Source: Geobacter sp. (GTDB lineage Bacteria; Desulfobacterota; Desulfuromonadia; Geobacterales; Geobacteraceae). From it: DNA of 60,197 nt. The stretch covers positions 1 through 60,197 of the forward strand of contig DAIEGL010000124.1 of assembly GCA_027356255.1 (NCBI GenBank). Direction: 5' to 3'. The notes under the pieces were generated by a model. The model saw nothing but the letters and a program-made list of their open reading frames with translations, made no database searches and was not told the DNA's origin. The translations under genes were made by a program, and so were the position numbers. Each line of letters begins with the position of its first letter. The stretch's first letter is position 1. Below, one piece after another: positions 8,826-18,201 of the stretch.

Positions 8826-11800
8826 TGGGTGATCGTCCTGGGGAGCTGTCCCGGCAGATCTTTCCCTCGCCCCGCGATTTCGTGGCCGCCGCTGATCTGG
8901 TAGTTGACCCGGATGAACTTGATCCCCATCCGCTCCAGGGCCTGTCTCTCCCTGGGGAAATCCTGGGGATGGAGCACCCGCCGCCCGCCGGGAAAGTCCT
9001 GCAGGAACTCGGGAAAGCCCTGGGGTCCCGGATACTCCCGCGTGAGGATGAGATCGCCCACGTCGATCTGGAAGACCACGTCGCCGCAGGCATCGGGCGC
9101 CCAGATGAAGTTCTTGTTCACCGGGAAATTGAGGTTCTCGATCACCTGGCTCCCGGAGGCGCATTGCAGCTCCAGCTTGGTGCTCTGCGGCTTGACCCTG
9201 GCATCGGCATTGGCGTCCGTGGGGAGCCCCCTGATCGCCACGTTGTAGTTCTGCCGGGCCGGGGCGACCATCTTCACCTTGGCCCCCTTGGCCAGGAAGG
9301 AGAAAAAGGTCGGGGCAAACGGGATCGATCCTCCCAGAGCCGTCTTGGGGTAATAACCCCGCTGGGGGCTCCACCCCACGAACGGGTCCACCGAGGCGCT
9401 GACGAACTTCCAGACCGGCCCCTCTTTCGCCAGCAGATACTGGAGGGCCTGCGGGTCGGCGGCCCCCTGGGCCTCCTTCAGCACCTTCTCCTCCCACTGG
9501 GTCTGGAGGGAAGCGGCCGACTCCATCCGCACGTAGGTCCAGAAAAACGCGAGCGGGCCCGTGATGAGCCGGTCGAAAGTCTCGTCCCCCCGCCCGCCGC
9601 CGAGGGCGTTTTTCACCCTCTGGGACGCATCCGCCGCCAGATAGAACGGCGACTTGCTGGAGAGCGGATCTTCGGTGAACACCTGGAGCGCCAGCTTGAA
9701 CGCCTCCGACTGCGACTTGGCCACCGGGGCAATGGCGCTGATCGCCCCCTGGTATTCCTGGGCCGCCTTGGCGCCGGCCAGCTGGTTGTCAACCTTCGCC
9801 GGATTCTCCCCCTGTTTCCCCAACAGCTGCCCCACCTGTCCGACCAGCTTCTTCCCCTCTTCCACGGTCTTCACCGCGGCGCCCGCTGCCGCCCCGCCCG
9901 TCTTCAGCAGCCGGTACTGGAACACCTCCCTGACCCAGGCGGGTGCACCGTCGGTGACGCCAAACGGTTCCAGCTCGGCGACCACGCTGTTGAGAAAGGC
10001 GAAATAGGGCCCCTGGTCGGTCGCCATGACCGCGGCCGCAGCCTGCCATTCCCTGGCGCCGTTAAGCCTCTCCTCCCCCTTCGGCATCATCCCGGCGAAT
10101 TTCTGCCAGGCGGCGAAACAGGCGTCCCGATACCCTTTCTCGAAAAGAGCCTTTCCCCTCTCCATCACTGCCGGTTCGGGGAGGGCGGAGGCCAGCTCGC
10201 TCTCCATCCCGGAAACGCACTCCTTTCCCTTGCGGGTAAAGGCCGGGGCGATTACCGCGTCCTCAGCCGCGCCCCGCGTTCCGCCCCAGAACGACTGGAG
10301 GGTCAACCTGGCGCCGGCCACCTCCCGGTTGGCAAAATCGATCAGCCAGGTCAGACTCCCACCCTTCACGGCCAGGATCTGCTTCAGCCACGACTGCAAC
10401 ACCGCGATCTCCTTGCCGATCTCGGCATCGTCCGCCCGCCATTCCAGATAGCTGATATACAGCTCGCCGAATTTCCGGTTCGCTTCCGGGTCGTCCGGCT
10501 GGGCCGACAACATCAGGTAGGAAGGGAGCGGTTTCTTCCGGAGCGCGGCAAGCCCGGGGTCGTCCCGGCGGGCCTTGAGCAGGTTGATCCTCCTGACCAG
10601 GTGGACGATATACTGCCCCGCCAATTCATCCGGGGTCGCTGCGGAAAAACCGGCGATCGTACCGGTCATCCCCCTGTCGAAGGCGACCAGGAAACGATCC
10701 TGGAACTGCTTGCAGTATTTCGCCTTGAGCGCGGTCTCCGCCTTCAGGCTTTCGTTCAGGCCGAACCGGGGAATGATCCAGTGCCGGTTTTTCTGTTCGA
10801 TCTGCACGATCATCTGCCGGAACCGGTCCATGGTCGCCATGTCCGGCAGGGTGTCCCCCCTGAGCTCGACAGGCTTGGCGAGCACTGCCGAGGCCTCGCG
10901 GATCGTCGTCATGTTCTTCACGAAGGAATAGCTCAGGAGGCCGGACAGGGCGATCCCCAGGATCACCCACGAGGTGAGCCCCAGATTGCGGGTGAGGCTC
11001 TGCCACTCCTTTCGGCGCGTCGTCGGGGCAAACAGGCCCCGATCCTTCGGCAGCACCTTCTCAAAGAAATCGTGCAGGAACAGTCCCCTGGTGGTGCCGG
11101 GGAGGATCTCCTTTTCCTTGATCAGCCCCAGCTGGCTGAGAAAATGCGAGTAGGGGGTCCCTTCCTGCCGGCCGCTGCTTAGATAGAGCCCTCTGAGAAG
11201 CGGGGTCTCCTGGAAGCGGTTTTCCTGGAACGCGGCCCGCACGAACAGCTCCAGCCCCGGCTTGAGGTTCTGCACCTCTTCGGGGAACAGGAGCAGGCCG
11301 GGACCGGCCGCCCCCTTCTCGTTCTGATGGAGCATCAGTATCCGGAGACGTTTCAGCCGCTCTGCGAGCGTGGTTGCCGCCCGCCCCAGAAAGCCCTGCA
11401 CATCCCTGGCAAAGTCGGGGTTGATGACCCCCATGGGCTGATCCAGGCTCTTTTCCGGGAGCCGGTCGCAGAACTGGGTCATCCCCTGGATCAGGTCGCA
11501 CTTGGTGACCAGCAGATAGATGGGGAACTTGATCCCCAGGACCCGCATCAGCTCGTCGATCCTGGCCCGCAGCTGCTTGCCGTCGCTTTCCAGGACCTCC
11601 GGCGAGCCGTTGACCAGCTTGTCTGCGGCGACCGTGACGATCAGTCCGTGGATCGGCTCCCTTCGCCGGTATTTCACCAGCAGCGAGAGGAATTTCTGCC
11701 ACTCCTCGTTGTCCCGGCCGGAGTCGACCGGCATGGCGTAGCGGCCGGCGGTGTCGAGGATCACCGCCTGGTCGAAAAACCACCAATCGCAGTTGCGGGT

Positions 11801-12271
11801 CCCAGAAACGCCGGAGACATGGTGCATTTCGGCAAACGGGGAGGAGATGCGGGCGCTGGTGATGGCCGTGGTCTTCCCGGAACCGCTTTCTCCCATGACC
11901 AGATACCAGGGGAGTACATAGAGGGGGTTCCCCTCCTTTTTCAGATGGGAGCGGCGCAAGGTTTCGACCGCCTCTTTCCAGCGCTGCTGCAGCTCCCTGA
12001 TCTGGCTCTGCTCCTCGTTCGGCAGCTTTCCCAGCCGGGCGTTGTCCTGCTCGATCACCTGCTGCACGAACTGCTGCTCCTTGCGGCGCAGAAGCAGTTT
12101 CCTGACGAAAAGCCCGCCGATGAACAGCCCGACCAGACAGAGAGAGAGAAAGATGCCGACCCACCACGGCCAGTTCATCATCAGAACGAAACCGAAAACG
12201 AGGAGGATGACCAGGATAGCGGTGGCGACCAGGAGGAAATATTTCAGGCAGGTAAGTATGGTCTCTTTCAA
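8813..12271 (-). CDS. tssM: T6SS inner-membrane protein TssM (IcmF)
   Basis: TssM spans the envelope and links TssL to TssJ. The 1152-residue protein has two N-terminal membrane helices (about residues 10-31 and 38-56), a cytoplasmic GTPase-like domain with Walker A GESGSGKT at 127-134, a third helix around SWVILGIALSGLLSYSFV, and a long periplasmic part ending in the IcmF C-terminal beta domain. Walker A is intact, unlike in some TssM proteins. A TTG at 12271 behind AGGAGGGG is preferred over the ATG at 12304, which overlaps tssL. The end overlaps tagF. Confidence 0.94.
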   Translation of the reverse strand: MKETILTCLKYFLLVATAILVILLVFGFVLMMNWPWWVGIFLSLCLVGLFIGGLFVRKLLLRRKEQQFVQQVIEQDNARLGKLPNEEQSQIRELQQRWKEAVETLRRSHLKKEGNPLYVLPWYLVMGESGSGKTTAITSARISSPFAEMHHVSGVSGTRNCDWWFFDQAVILDTAGRYAMPVDSGRDNEEWQKFLSLLVKYRRREPIHGLIVTVAADKLVNGSPEVLESDGKQLRARIDELMRVLGIKFPIYLLVTKCDLIQGMTQFCDRLPEKSLDQPMGVINPDFARDVQGFLGRAATTLAERLKRLRILMLHQNEKGAAGPGLLLFPEEVQNLKPGLELFVRAAFQENRFQETPLLRGLYLSSGRQEGTPYSHFLSQLGLIKEKEILPGTTRGLFLHDFFEKVLPKDRGLFAPTTRRKEWQSLTRNLGLTSWVILGIALSGLLSYSFVKNMTTIREASAVLAKPVELRGDTLPDMATMDRFRQMIVQIEQKNRHWIIPRFGLNESLKAETALKAKYCKQFQDRFLVAFDRGMTGTIAGFSAATPDELAGQYIVHLVRRINLLKARRDDPGLAALRKKPLPSYLMLSAQPDDPEANRKFGELYISYLEWRADDAEIGKEIAVLQSWLKQILAVKGGSLTWLIDFANREVAGARLTLQSFWGGTRGAAEDAVIAPAFTRKGKECVSGMESELASALPEPAVMERGKALFEKGYRDACFAAWQKFAGMMPKGEERLNGAREWQAAAAVMATDQGPYFAFLNSVVAELEPFGVTDGAPAWVREVFQYRLLKTGGAAAGAAVKTVEEGKKLVGQVGQLLGKQGENPAKVDNQLAGAKAAQEYQGAISAIAPVAKSQSEAFKLALQVFTEDPLSSKSPFYLAADASQRVKNALGGGRGDETFDRLITGPLAFFWTYVRMESAASLQTQWEEKVLKEAQGAADPQALQYLLAKEGPVWKFVSASVDPFVGWSPQRGYYPKTALGGSIPFAPTFFSFLAKGAKVKMVAPARQNYNVAIRGLPTDANADARVKPQSTKLELQCASGSQVIENLNFPVNKNFIWAPDACGDVVFQIDVGDLILTREYPGPQGFPEFLQDFPGGRRVLHPQDFPRERQALERMGIKFIRVNYQISGGHEIAGRGKDLPGQLPRTITQCWN

Positions 12272-12284
12272 GGTAACACCCCTC

Positions 12285-12950
12285 CTAGAAAAGTTTGCCG
12301 GCAATGCTGCTCAGGCTGAAACGATAAATGAAATAGAGAACGGCGAAGAGGAGCACCGGCCCGGCCAGCCCGATGGCTGTCACCAGGGAAAAGCGCAGCG
12401 GTTGGCGCTTTTGGGCGATCTCGGCGACCTGCTGCGGGAGCGCCTCGGGGAAGAGCTCCATTCTGTCCAGCGAAGGGACTCCCACGGAACTGCCGGTCAG
12501 GATCTTCAGATTCGAGGTCTTCAGCTGTTCCAGCAGGTACTCGTCGCCGGACTGGATGAAACGCCCCTTGAAGCCGAGGGCGAGGCAGAGGTAATAGATC
12601 TCCCGCACCTCCTGCTGGTGAAAGCCCAGGTTGTTCAGGCGTTCGAAGACCTCGACGCCAGCATCGGTGGTATTGTAGTAGAGCCGCTGCAGCTGTTCCC
12701 GCTGCCACAGGTTCTTCTGGTTCCACTCCGAGCCGAGCAACACCTCGTCGATCCAGGCGCAGACGATGAACCGGGCCTGATCGTAGTCGTCGGCCGACAC
12801 CTCCCCCTTTTTGGCCATGGCCTCGCTCTGGAAGAGGAGCCGCTGAATGTCCCCCTTCACCTGGTCAAAGGTCGGCTGTCGCGCCGCCACCCCCTGTTGA
12901 AAGGCGACGACATAGGCGACGAGCTCCATAAAACAGTCGTTAAGATGCAT
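12285..12950 (-). CDS. tssL: T6SS inner-membrane protein TssL (DotU), no peptidoglycan-binding domain
   Basis: TssL forms the membrane complex with TssM and TssJ. The 221 residues cover the cytoplasmic DotU domain (LNDCFMELVAYVVAFQQG, FIVCAWIDEVLLG, EVFERLNNLG, EIYYLCLALGFKGRF) and one C-terminal membrane helix (about residues 188-212). It stops about nine residues after the helix, so the OmpA-type anchor found in extended TssL proteins is missing. Start ATG at 12950 with GGAGA upstream. The usual tssK-tssL adjacency is broken by a two-gene insert upstream. Confidence 0.93.
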   Translation of the reverse strand: MHLNDCFMELVAYVVAFQQGVAARQPTFDQVKGDIQRLLFQSEAMAKKGEVSADDYDQARFIVCAWIDEVLLGSEWNQKNLWQREQLQRLYYNTTDAGVEVFERLNNLGFHQQEVREIYYLCLALGFKGRFIQSGDEYLLEQLKTSNLKILTGSSVGVPSLDRMELFPEALPQQVAEIAQKRQPLRFSLVTAIGLAGPVLLFAVLYFIYRFSLSSIAGKLF

Positions 12951-13112
12951 TGTTGTCTCCTGGGTCAGGGTCGTTCTCTGGTATTTGCAAATTCGACTTT
13001 GCAATCAAGTTGATACCGAGCGTAAGGGCTCGACGCTCCGCGCCCAATCAGTGGCGGACTTCATCCGCCATGGCGCGTCTAACAGAATGCATGAGCGCAT
13101 TTCTCGCACTTT
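12951..13112. other. Structured intergenic region between the cargo insert and tssL
   Basis: 162 bp without a gene but rich in hairpins. TTGCAAA/TTTGCAA (12985-13004) has a 6-bp loop. GAGCGT/ACGCTC lies near 13019-13038. TGGCGGA/TCCGCCA (13052-13070) has a 5-bp loop. On the minus-strand transcript these follow the inserted gene at 13113-14339 and precede tssL, so they could be a partial terminator or processing site, or the scar of the insertion. Confidence 0.5.
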
Positions 13113-14339
13113 TCAATGATTGTTCCCCAATCCTTGTTTCTTCTCTCTGGCCAGTTTTTCCAGATCCTTCTGCACGATGTAATCGTGGAACGACATCTTC
13201 CCCTTTTCGGGGAAGTCCCGGTTTTCCAGGTCCCAGCGGTAGAGCTTGTTCAGGCTTGATCCGATAAAGCTGACCGGGTTGGTGGTCCAGCCGAAATTGT
13301 TTGGGTTAAAGTAGTTATTGGACACCAGTATCGGCGAGCCCAGGTAATTTGGGTATTTTTCGGAGATCGGCATGAGGTAGGTTTTGGCAGGGCTAGAAGA
13401 TTCTTCTCTAAAAACAACCCATTTGCCGTCTGGAGAGAACGAAAACTGCTTCGCTTCACTAAATAAGAGCCGAGGGGTACCACTAGCTACACTCCAAGTA
13501 ATAAACATGGCTCCATTTCTTCCACCAGATAGTATTGCAAAAGGTAGATATTGGTGAGCATGTATCCACATGAAACGAATCTTGCCTTTATTCTGCTTAA
13601 TCACGTCCGCCAGCGGGTGATTAGAAGGCTCGAAATTCATGGTAAATACTTGCAACAATTCCTTCTCACGATCATATAAGAAAACCTTGTCAGTCACCAC
13701 AGACCACGTTACTCCATCTTCTCTAGGCAACTGTCTTACAAGTCTGGCTTCTTTTTCACTCAGGTCCATCAAAAGCAGATGGGTGCTGTAATCCCATGGA
13801 TCCTCGGATCTTGGATTATGTGCTTGAATCTCGAAAATAAAGTGTCTTTGGCGAGCATCCGCTATGGCAATTTTTTCAATCGTATCTTCAAGGGAAGCAG
13901 CGATACGGTAACGTTCATGCTGTTTGGTTCTGAAATTATAAAGCACAAATCGTCGTGTCTGGCCAAAGCCGATGGTGTCCCGTGAAACAATTGGTATATA
14001 CTCCCCCCCTCCTCCTACCTGTTCATAGGCATTCTTGAAATATTGGTCAGTGGTTATCTTACCTTTGGGGAAAGACAGGAGAGTTATGGCATTGTTTAAG
14101 TCATTGGTGCCTATGGAATTGTCTTGTGGTACTGGAAACAATGAAAGGCTTGAATTTGTTTTTATGTCATATACCTGTGGTTCCAGGTGCTTGGCTTCGT
14201 TTATGTTATAGAGTGGTTCCATTTTATTCCCTCCAAAACTTGTTGATGCAAAAAGACATACACTTATGCCAATGACAAACACTGGCAACACAAACCACAA
14301 ATATTTGCCGGTATTGTTTATTGTTGTCAGGCGGTGCAT
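13113..14339 (-). CDS. Membrane-anchored or exported propeller-like protein, partner of the amidohydrolase
   Basis: I do not recognise this 408-residue protein. It has an N-terminal hydrophobic segment (about residues 13-32, LWFVLPVFVIGISVCLFAS) without a lipobox, so it is anchored in or exported across the inner membrane. The rest is beta-rich. FSFSPDGKWVVFREE resembles a TolB/WD40-type blade, and SFIGSSLNKLYRWDL another, suggesting a propeller. The sequence is visibly more AT-rich than the T6SS genes around it, a sign of acquisition. Its start overlaps the end of the amidohydrolase gene by 13 bp, implying coupled translation. Inference: a periplasmic immunity or accessory protein for that enzyme. 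Confidence 0.6.
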   Translation of the reverse strand: MHRLTTINNTGKYLWFVLPVFVIGISVCLFASTSFGGNKMEPLYNINEAKHLEPQVYDIKTNSSLSLFPVPQDNSIGTNDLNNAITLLSFPKGKITTDQYFKNAYEQVGGGGEYIPIVSRDTIGFGQTRRFVLYNFRTKQHERYRIAASLEDTIEKIAIADARQRHFIFEIQAHNPRSEDPWDYSTHLLLMDLSEKEARLVRQLPREDGVTWSVVTDKVFLYDREKELLQVFTMNFEPSNHPLADVIKQNKGKIRFMWIHAHQYLPFAILSGGRNGAMFITWSVASGTPRLLFSEAKQFSFSPDGKWVVFREESSSPAKTYLMPISEKYPNYLGSPILVSNNYFNPNNFGWTTNPVSFIGSSLNKLYRWDLENRDFPEKGKMSFHDYIVQKDLEKLAREKKQGLGNNH

Positions 14340-16165
14340 GGCGTCTCCTCGTAGATTACGTAGCTTTTATTAGCAACACTTATATATGCAGCTTCCTTTA
14401 CAATCTCATCTCTTTTGCCATCAGTAAGTTCACCCAAAGTATCTTGAATTTGTTTTGTCTGCCGTCTCGCAATAATATTCACAGCTATCCTCTTCACCTG
14501 AGTATCCGCATCCAGGCGATAAAACCGATAAGGGTTATACTGGGTGAATCTGGGCCAGAGGCTGGTGTCTACGGCATCCAAAGCCTTTTTGGCTTTTTGG
14601 CAATACTCTACGTAATTGACGCCATCCAAGAGGGTCAGATACCAGTCCGTGCCAAACAGGATGCGGTCCTTTATGTGCTCCCCATCCGGGCCTTGCATGA
14701 TCTTTATGAAGTAATCACGGAAATCTCCGTCGGCAAATGACGATGATAGGTCCGCGTACAGGTTGGGATACTTCTTCTCTTTGATCATCCGGATGATCTG
14801 ACGGCCCCATTCCCGTCCGAGGTCGCTGTTCCCTCCAAAATGGGCAAGACAGAGATGCAAGGTATTCAAACGCGTGCCGTTGGCGGTCTTGTCCAAGACC
14901 TGCCGCCAGGCATCTGGCGCGACAAAGTGTGTGTTGAAATATTTCTTTTCGCCAGTGGCATCCTTCTGTTTTTGGTCTTCGTCAGTATCGTTCGGATGCA
15001 CAAAATCGAAATATTCATCCCGGTCGAAGCTTGGTGCCCCGCCTGGCGTGCAATGATTCAGGACCGGAATCTCCCTTTTGCAGCACTCTGCATAGAAATC
15101 CGCCATCGCCGGCAGTCTGGGGTCCCAGGGGCGATAACCCTGGGCCGTGTACATTTTGAAACCCAGGTATAGCCCGGTTGGACCCACTTGCTCGAATGCC
15201 TCCGCGTTGCCCTTCAATTGCCAGCGCCTGGGGTCGTAGTGGAACATGGGAAGCAGCTTGAGGGGGTTGGCGAGGACCACCCGTTCCGTGTATTGAAGCT
15301 GCTTTGACCACGGCTCATACAGGTCTGTTTCGTCCGGGGCCAGGCAGGGGGCGGCTTTTATGCGGATCCGCTCGTTCTTGAGAGAACTACTGTCATAATA
15401 GATTCCGGTTATCCCCTGCTCATGCGCCGTTTCCCTGTACTTTTCAAACTCTTCGTTCGTTTGCCCTCTCTCCGGGAGGAGCGGCCGCTCTTTGTCTATC
15501 CTCGTATAGGAATCTCCCCGCTTGTCCCAATAGCCGTGGCTTGGGTACCAGTAGTGGATGGGTTTTTTCGTGGTGTCCTCGTCGGCGTAGATGGCGTTGT
15601 AGACCTTGATACCGAAGTACCCGTCGATATGGGCGTATTCCATGTCCATGGTCATGAGAACACCAGCAAATACCAGGTGCGACAGGTCTTTGTACTGATC
15701 TTCTTTCATGACCTCATCGAAGACCTGGTTCCTCTTGACGATATAGTCGGCGCCGACTTCAAAGGTCTTCTTCTGCGATTCCGGCACCATCTGCCGGACA
15801 CCAGCCTTCCTGTAATGGTCCCCGTTTTCGTCCGGTATGGCGCCGAACGTCTGCTTGATCTTCCCGACGACCGGCTTGAGCATGATAAAATCAGCTATGG
15901 TGAAAAAGACTTCACCGGTGGTCTCTATTGTGGCCCGCTTGAGCTTCATGAACTTCATGGGCCCGAGTTGGCCGTGCAAAAACGGCAGGGGCGCGCAGTT
16001 CCCGCTCTGAATGTGCATGTGGGAGTCTATAATTACGGATGGCCGGTAGATGCTGATCCGGTGCATTCCGCCGCACAACAAATCTTCCTTTACGGATTTC
16101 AGTACGGCGCCGTTGGGATCGTTCTGTTCCACTTTCTTCTTTGCCTTTTCGTGGTTTGCTGCCAT
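14327..16165 (-). CDS. Amidohydrolase-superfamily-like protein inside the T6SS locus, candidate effector
   Basis: 612 residues with the ordered metal-ligand pattern of the amidohydrolase superfamily: H49/H51 in IIDSHMHIQSG, K337 in GLYLGFKMY (possible carbamylated lysine), H371 in PVLNHC, H442 in CLAHFGGN and D507 in ILFGTDWYL. This predicts a metal-dependent TIM-barrel hydrolase. It is longer than typical members, with an extra segment at about residues 65-300 and a C-terminal helical tail. There is no signal peptide and no PAAR, VgrG or Hcp fusion. The start at 16165 has AGGGAA upstream. It interrupts tssK-tssL and is coupled to the gene at 13113. Effector status is inferred from position only; substrate unknown. 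Confidence 0.75.
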   Translation of the reverse strand: MAANHEKAKKKVEQNDPNGAVLKSVKEDLLCGGMHRISIYRPSVIIDSHMHIQSGNCAPLPFLHGQLGPMKFMKLKRATIETTGEVFFTIADFIMLKPVVGKIKQTFGAIPDENGDHYRKAGVRQMVPESQKKTFEVGADYIVKRNQVFDEVMKEDQYKDLSHLVFAGVLMTMDMEYAHIDGYFGIKVYNAIYADEDTTKKPIHYWYPSHGYWDKRGDSYTRIDKERPLLPERGQTNEEFEKYRETAHEQGITGIYYDSSSLKNERIRIKAAPCLAPDETDLYEPWSKQLQYTERVVLANPLKLLPMFHYDPRRWQLKGNAEAFEQVGPTGLYLGFKMYTAQGYRPWDPRLPAMADFYAECCKREIPVLNHCTPGGAPSFDRDEYFDFVHPNDTDEDQKQKDATGEKKYFNTHFVAPDAWRQVLDKTANGTRLNTLHLCLAHFGGNSDLGREWGRQIIRMIKEKKYPNLYADLSSSFADGDFRDYFIKIMQGPDGEHIKDRILFGTDWYLTLLDGVNYVEYCQKAKKALDAVDTSLWPRFTQYNPYRFYRLDADTQVKRIAVNIIARRQTKQIQDTLGELTDGKRDEIVKEAAYISVANKSYVIYEETPCTA

Positions 16166-16213
16166 CCAAGCTTCCCTGCTTCGTGTTGTTTCAGAGCACC
16201 TTTTCCTTACCTC

Positions 16214-17608
16214 TCACGATCGCCCCACGACCATCAGCTCCACCTCCAGGTCCTCGGGGGCGTCGTCCCAGTAGAGCGCCACATTCTGCCCCTTTTCCAC
16301 CAGGGCCCACTGCTCGTTGTGGGCGTCGATGGCGAAATAGATGCAGAACGCCCTGCGGGGGAGTTCCTGGGGCGGCGTGGGGAGATGCTCGGTGCCGATG
16401 CCGGGGAGCGCCCGGGCAATGAGGAGCGGCAGCCGCTCGCGGGAGCTCAGCTTGGCCGTGGAGGCCAGCGACTGGAGCACCGCCTTGGGATCTGCCTCGG
16501 TCTGCAGCACCAGGAAATAGCGGTTGCGGCTTTCGAAGTGGGCCGGCTTCATGTCGGAAGTGAAATAGGTGCCGTCGTAAACCAACGGAAGCACGTATTC
16601 CGGGCCGGCGGTGATCTCGTCCAGGAGGCGCAGAATCAGGAGCTGGGCCGCCGTGAAGCATTCCCCCAGGTTGCGGTGGTCGTAGGGGGGATAGAGCGGG
16701 ACCCCGTCCGCCACCGACTCGCCAAGGACGGTCACGGTTTCGGAAAAGGAGGACAACTCGCCGACGATCTGCCGCAACACCCCGTAAACCTGCCAGGGAT
16801 GGACCTCCCGCGCCTCCGTGTACTGGAACAGGAGCGGCACGTAGCGGTTCAGGGAACGGAGCGCCAGCAGGTAGACCACATCACGGGAACCGAACTCGGC
16901 CGTCTGGATTCCCCGTTGCCTTTTGTACCCCTCCAGCTGCCGGCAGCGCGAAGCCAGCTGGTCCCTGACCTCCTTGACCACGGCGTACAGGGTCGGGGAA
17001 CTCCCGATGGTCAGGGCCGGCGGGACGAACAGCGGGGATAGCTCAATCCCGTCCCGGGTCCTTTCCAGCTGCGCGATCGGCATCAGCAGGTAATCCCCCA
17101 CCAGGTCTGTTTCCGTTTCCCAGAAAATCCTGAGCAGGTACTGCATCCGCCGGACTTCCCCCTGCGGACCGCCGGCATGCAGGTCGGCGCACTGCTCCGC
17201 ATCGGCGCCGGCGACGAACCGGGTCGTCACCTTGGCGAGACCGTCCAGGGCCTCGACGGTGGTGACATTCTCGCCGGTTTCGTCCCACTTCTTGATGCCC
17301 AGATAGATGGTGAACGGTTTGCTCCCCGCCACCCACCCCTCGTCAAAGGGGCGGGATTCGCACAGGGCATTGTCAGGCAGAACCGCATGGGTGCCGTCCG
17401 GAAAGAGGAATGAGCCCCTGGTCAGCTGGAAGGCGCCGGTCCCGAGGGCAGCCTTCTGGACGCCCATTTCGTAGACCCCCCAGAAATGGGGGGTCAGATA
17501 CTCCTGGTAGGGGATGAGCTGCGACTGGGCGCACCGGTCGGCGAGCTGAAAATGCTGCGGCTGCAAGAAGAGCCCTTGATGCCAGAAAAGCGGCCGTTGT
17601 AGTTCCAT
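16214..17608 (-). CDS. tssK: T6SS baseplate protein TssK
   Basis: TssK trimers connect the baseplate to the TssLM membrane complex. The 464-residue protein begins PLFWHQGLFLQPQHFQLAD, the family signature, and has the C-terminal domain with YFAIDAHNEQWALVEKGQNV. The ATG at 17608 overlaps the tssJ stop as TAATG, the usual coupling of these two genes. Normally tssL follows directly; here the amidohydrolase gene begins 48 bp downstream. Confidence 0.95.
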   Translation of the reverse strand: MELQRPLFWHQGLFLQPQHFQLADRCAQSQLIPYQEYLTPHFWGVYEMGVQKAALGTGAFQLTRGSFLFPDGTHAVLPDNALCESRPFDEGWVAGSKPFTIYLGIKKWDETGENVTTVEALDGLAKVTTRFVAGADAEQCADLHAGGPQGEVRRMQYLLRIFWETETDLVGDYLLMPIAQLERTRDGIELSPLFVPPALTIGSSPTLYAVVKEVRDQLASRCRQLEGYKRQRGIQTAEFGSRDVVYLLALRSLNRYVPLLFQYTEAREVHPWQVYGVLRQIVGELSSFSETVTVLGESVADGVPLYPPYDHRNLGECFTAAQLLILRLLDEITAGPEYVLPLVYDGTYFTSDMKPAHFESRNRYFLVLQTEADPKAVLQSLASTAKLSSRERLPLLIARALPGIGTEHLPTPPQELPRRAFCIYFAIDAHNEQWALVEKGQNVALYWDDAPEDLEVELMVVGRS

Positions 17609-18198
17609 TATTTCACCTGCACGTTCGTTATTTCGAAGGGGCCCAGTTCCATACGGATGGTGGTACCCCCTTTGCCTGCCACGTTTGCCAGGGGGGAGAG
17701 ATGGGTCATCTTCTCCTTCCCCGTGCCGTAATAGCCGGAGGCGATGCCGAGGTAGCGAGCGCCTTCTGCCCGGTCGCGCATCTCTTTCAGCTCCTGTCCG
17801 GGCTGGACCACCAGCCGCTTGGCATTGGCCACGGAACCGTCGAAACGGCCGCACTCCAAAAGCTTGGCGAGTCCGTCATCCTCCTCGGCCAGCTGATTGA
17901 AGCCGTTGGGGTCTTTCAGCTGGTAAACGCAGAGGAACAGGGCATGGGCGTTGTTCTGGTAGCGGTTCAGCTGGGGATCGGCCTTGATGAGGATCGATAT
18001 GTCGTCTTTCCTGAAAGCCTCGGCAGACCTGGCGGCTTCCGCCTTCAGCGCGTCGATCCTGGCCGCCTCCGGGATTTCTGGGGCCTGCAGCGACGGGGCG
18101 TCTGCCTTGGGAACCTGCGGCGTCTTCTTGGCAAACCAGGAACAGGAGCAGCAGGCCCCGGCCAGGGCCGCTATGGCAACTATCTTCAGAATTTTCAT
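17608..18198 (-). CDS. tssJ: T6SS outer-membrane lipoprotein TssJ
   Basis: TssJ (SciN) is the outer-membrane lipoprotein that binds the periplasmic tail of TssM. The 196-residue precursor has a lipoprotein signal with lipobox LAGAC (residues 12-16), a spacer, and the conserved beta-sandwich core: LIKADPQLNRYQNNAHALFLCVYQLKD as separate strands, then the VVQPGQ turn and YLGIASGYY. Start ATG at 18198 behind GAGG, 3 bp after the upstream gene. Confidence 0.93.
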   Translation of the reverse strand: MKILKIVAIAALAGACCSCSWFAKKTPQVPKADAPSLQAPEIPEAARIDALKAEAARSAEAFRKDDISILIKADPQLNRYQNNAHALFLCVYQLKDPNGFNQLAEEDDGLAKLLECGRFDGSVANAKRLVVQPGQELKEMRDRAEGARYLGIASGYYGTGKEKMTHLSPLANVAGKGGTTIRMELGPFEITNVQVK

Positions 18199-18201
18199 GG
18201 A

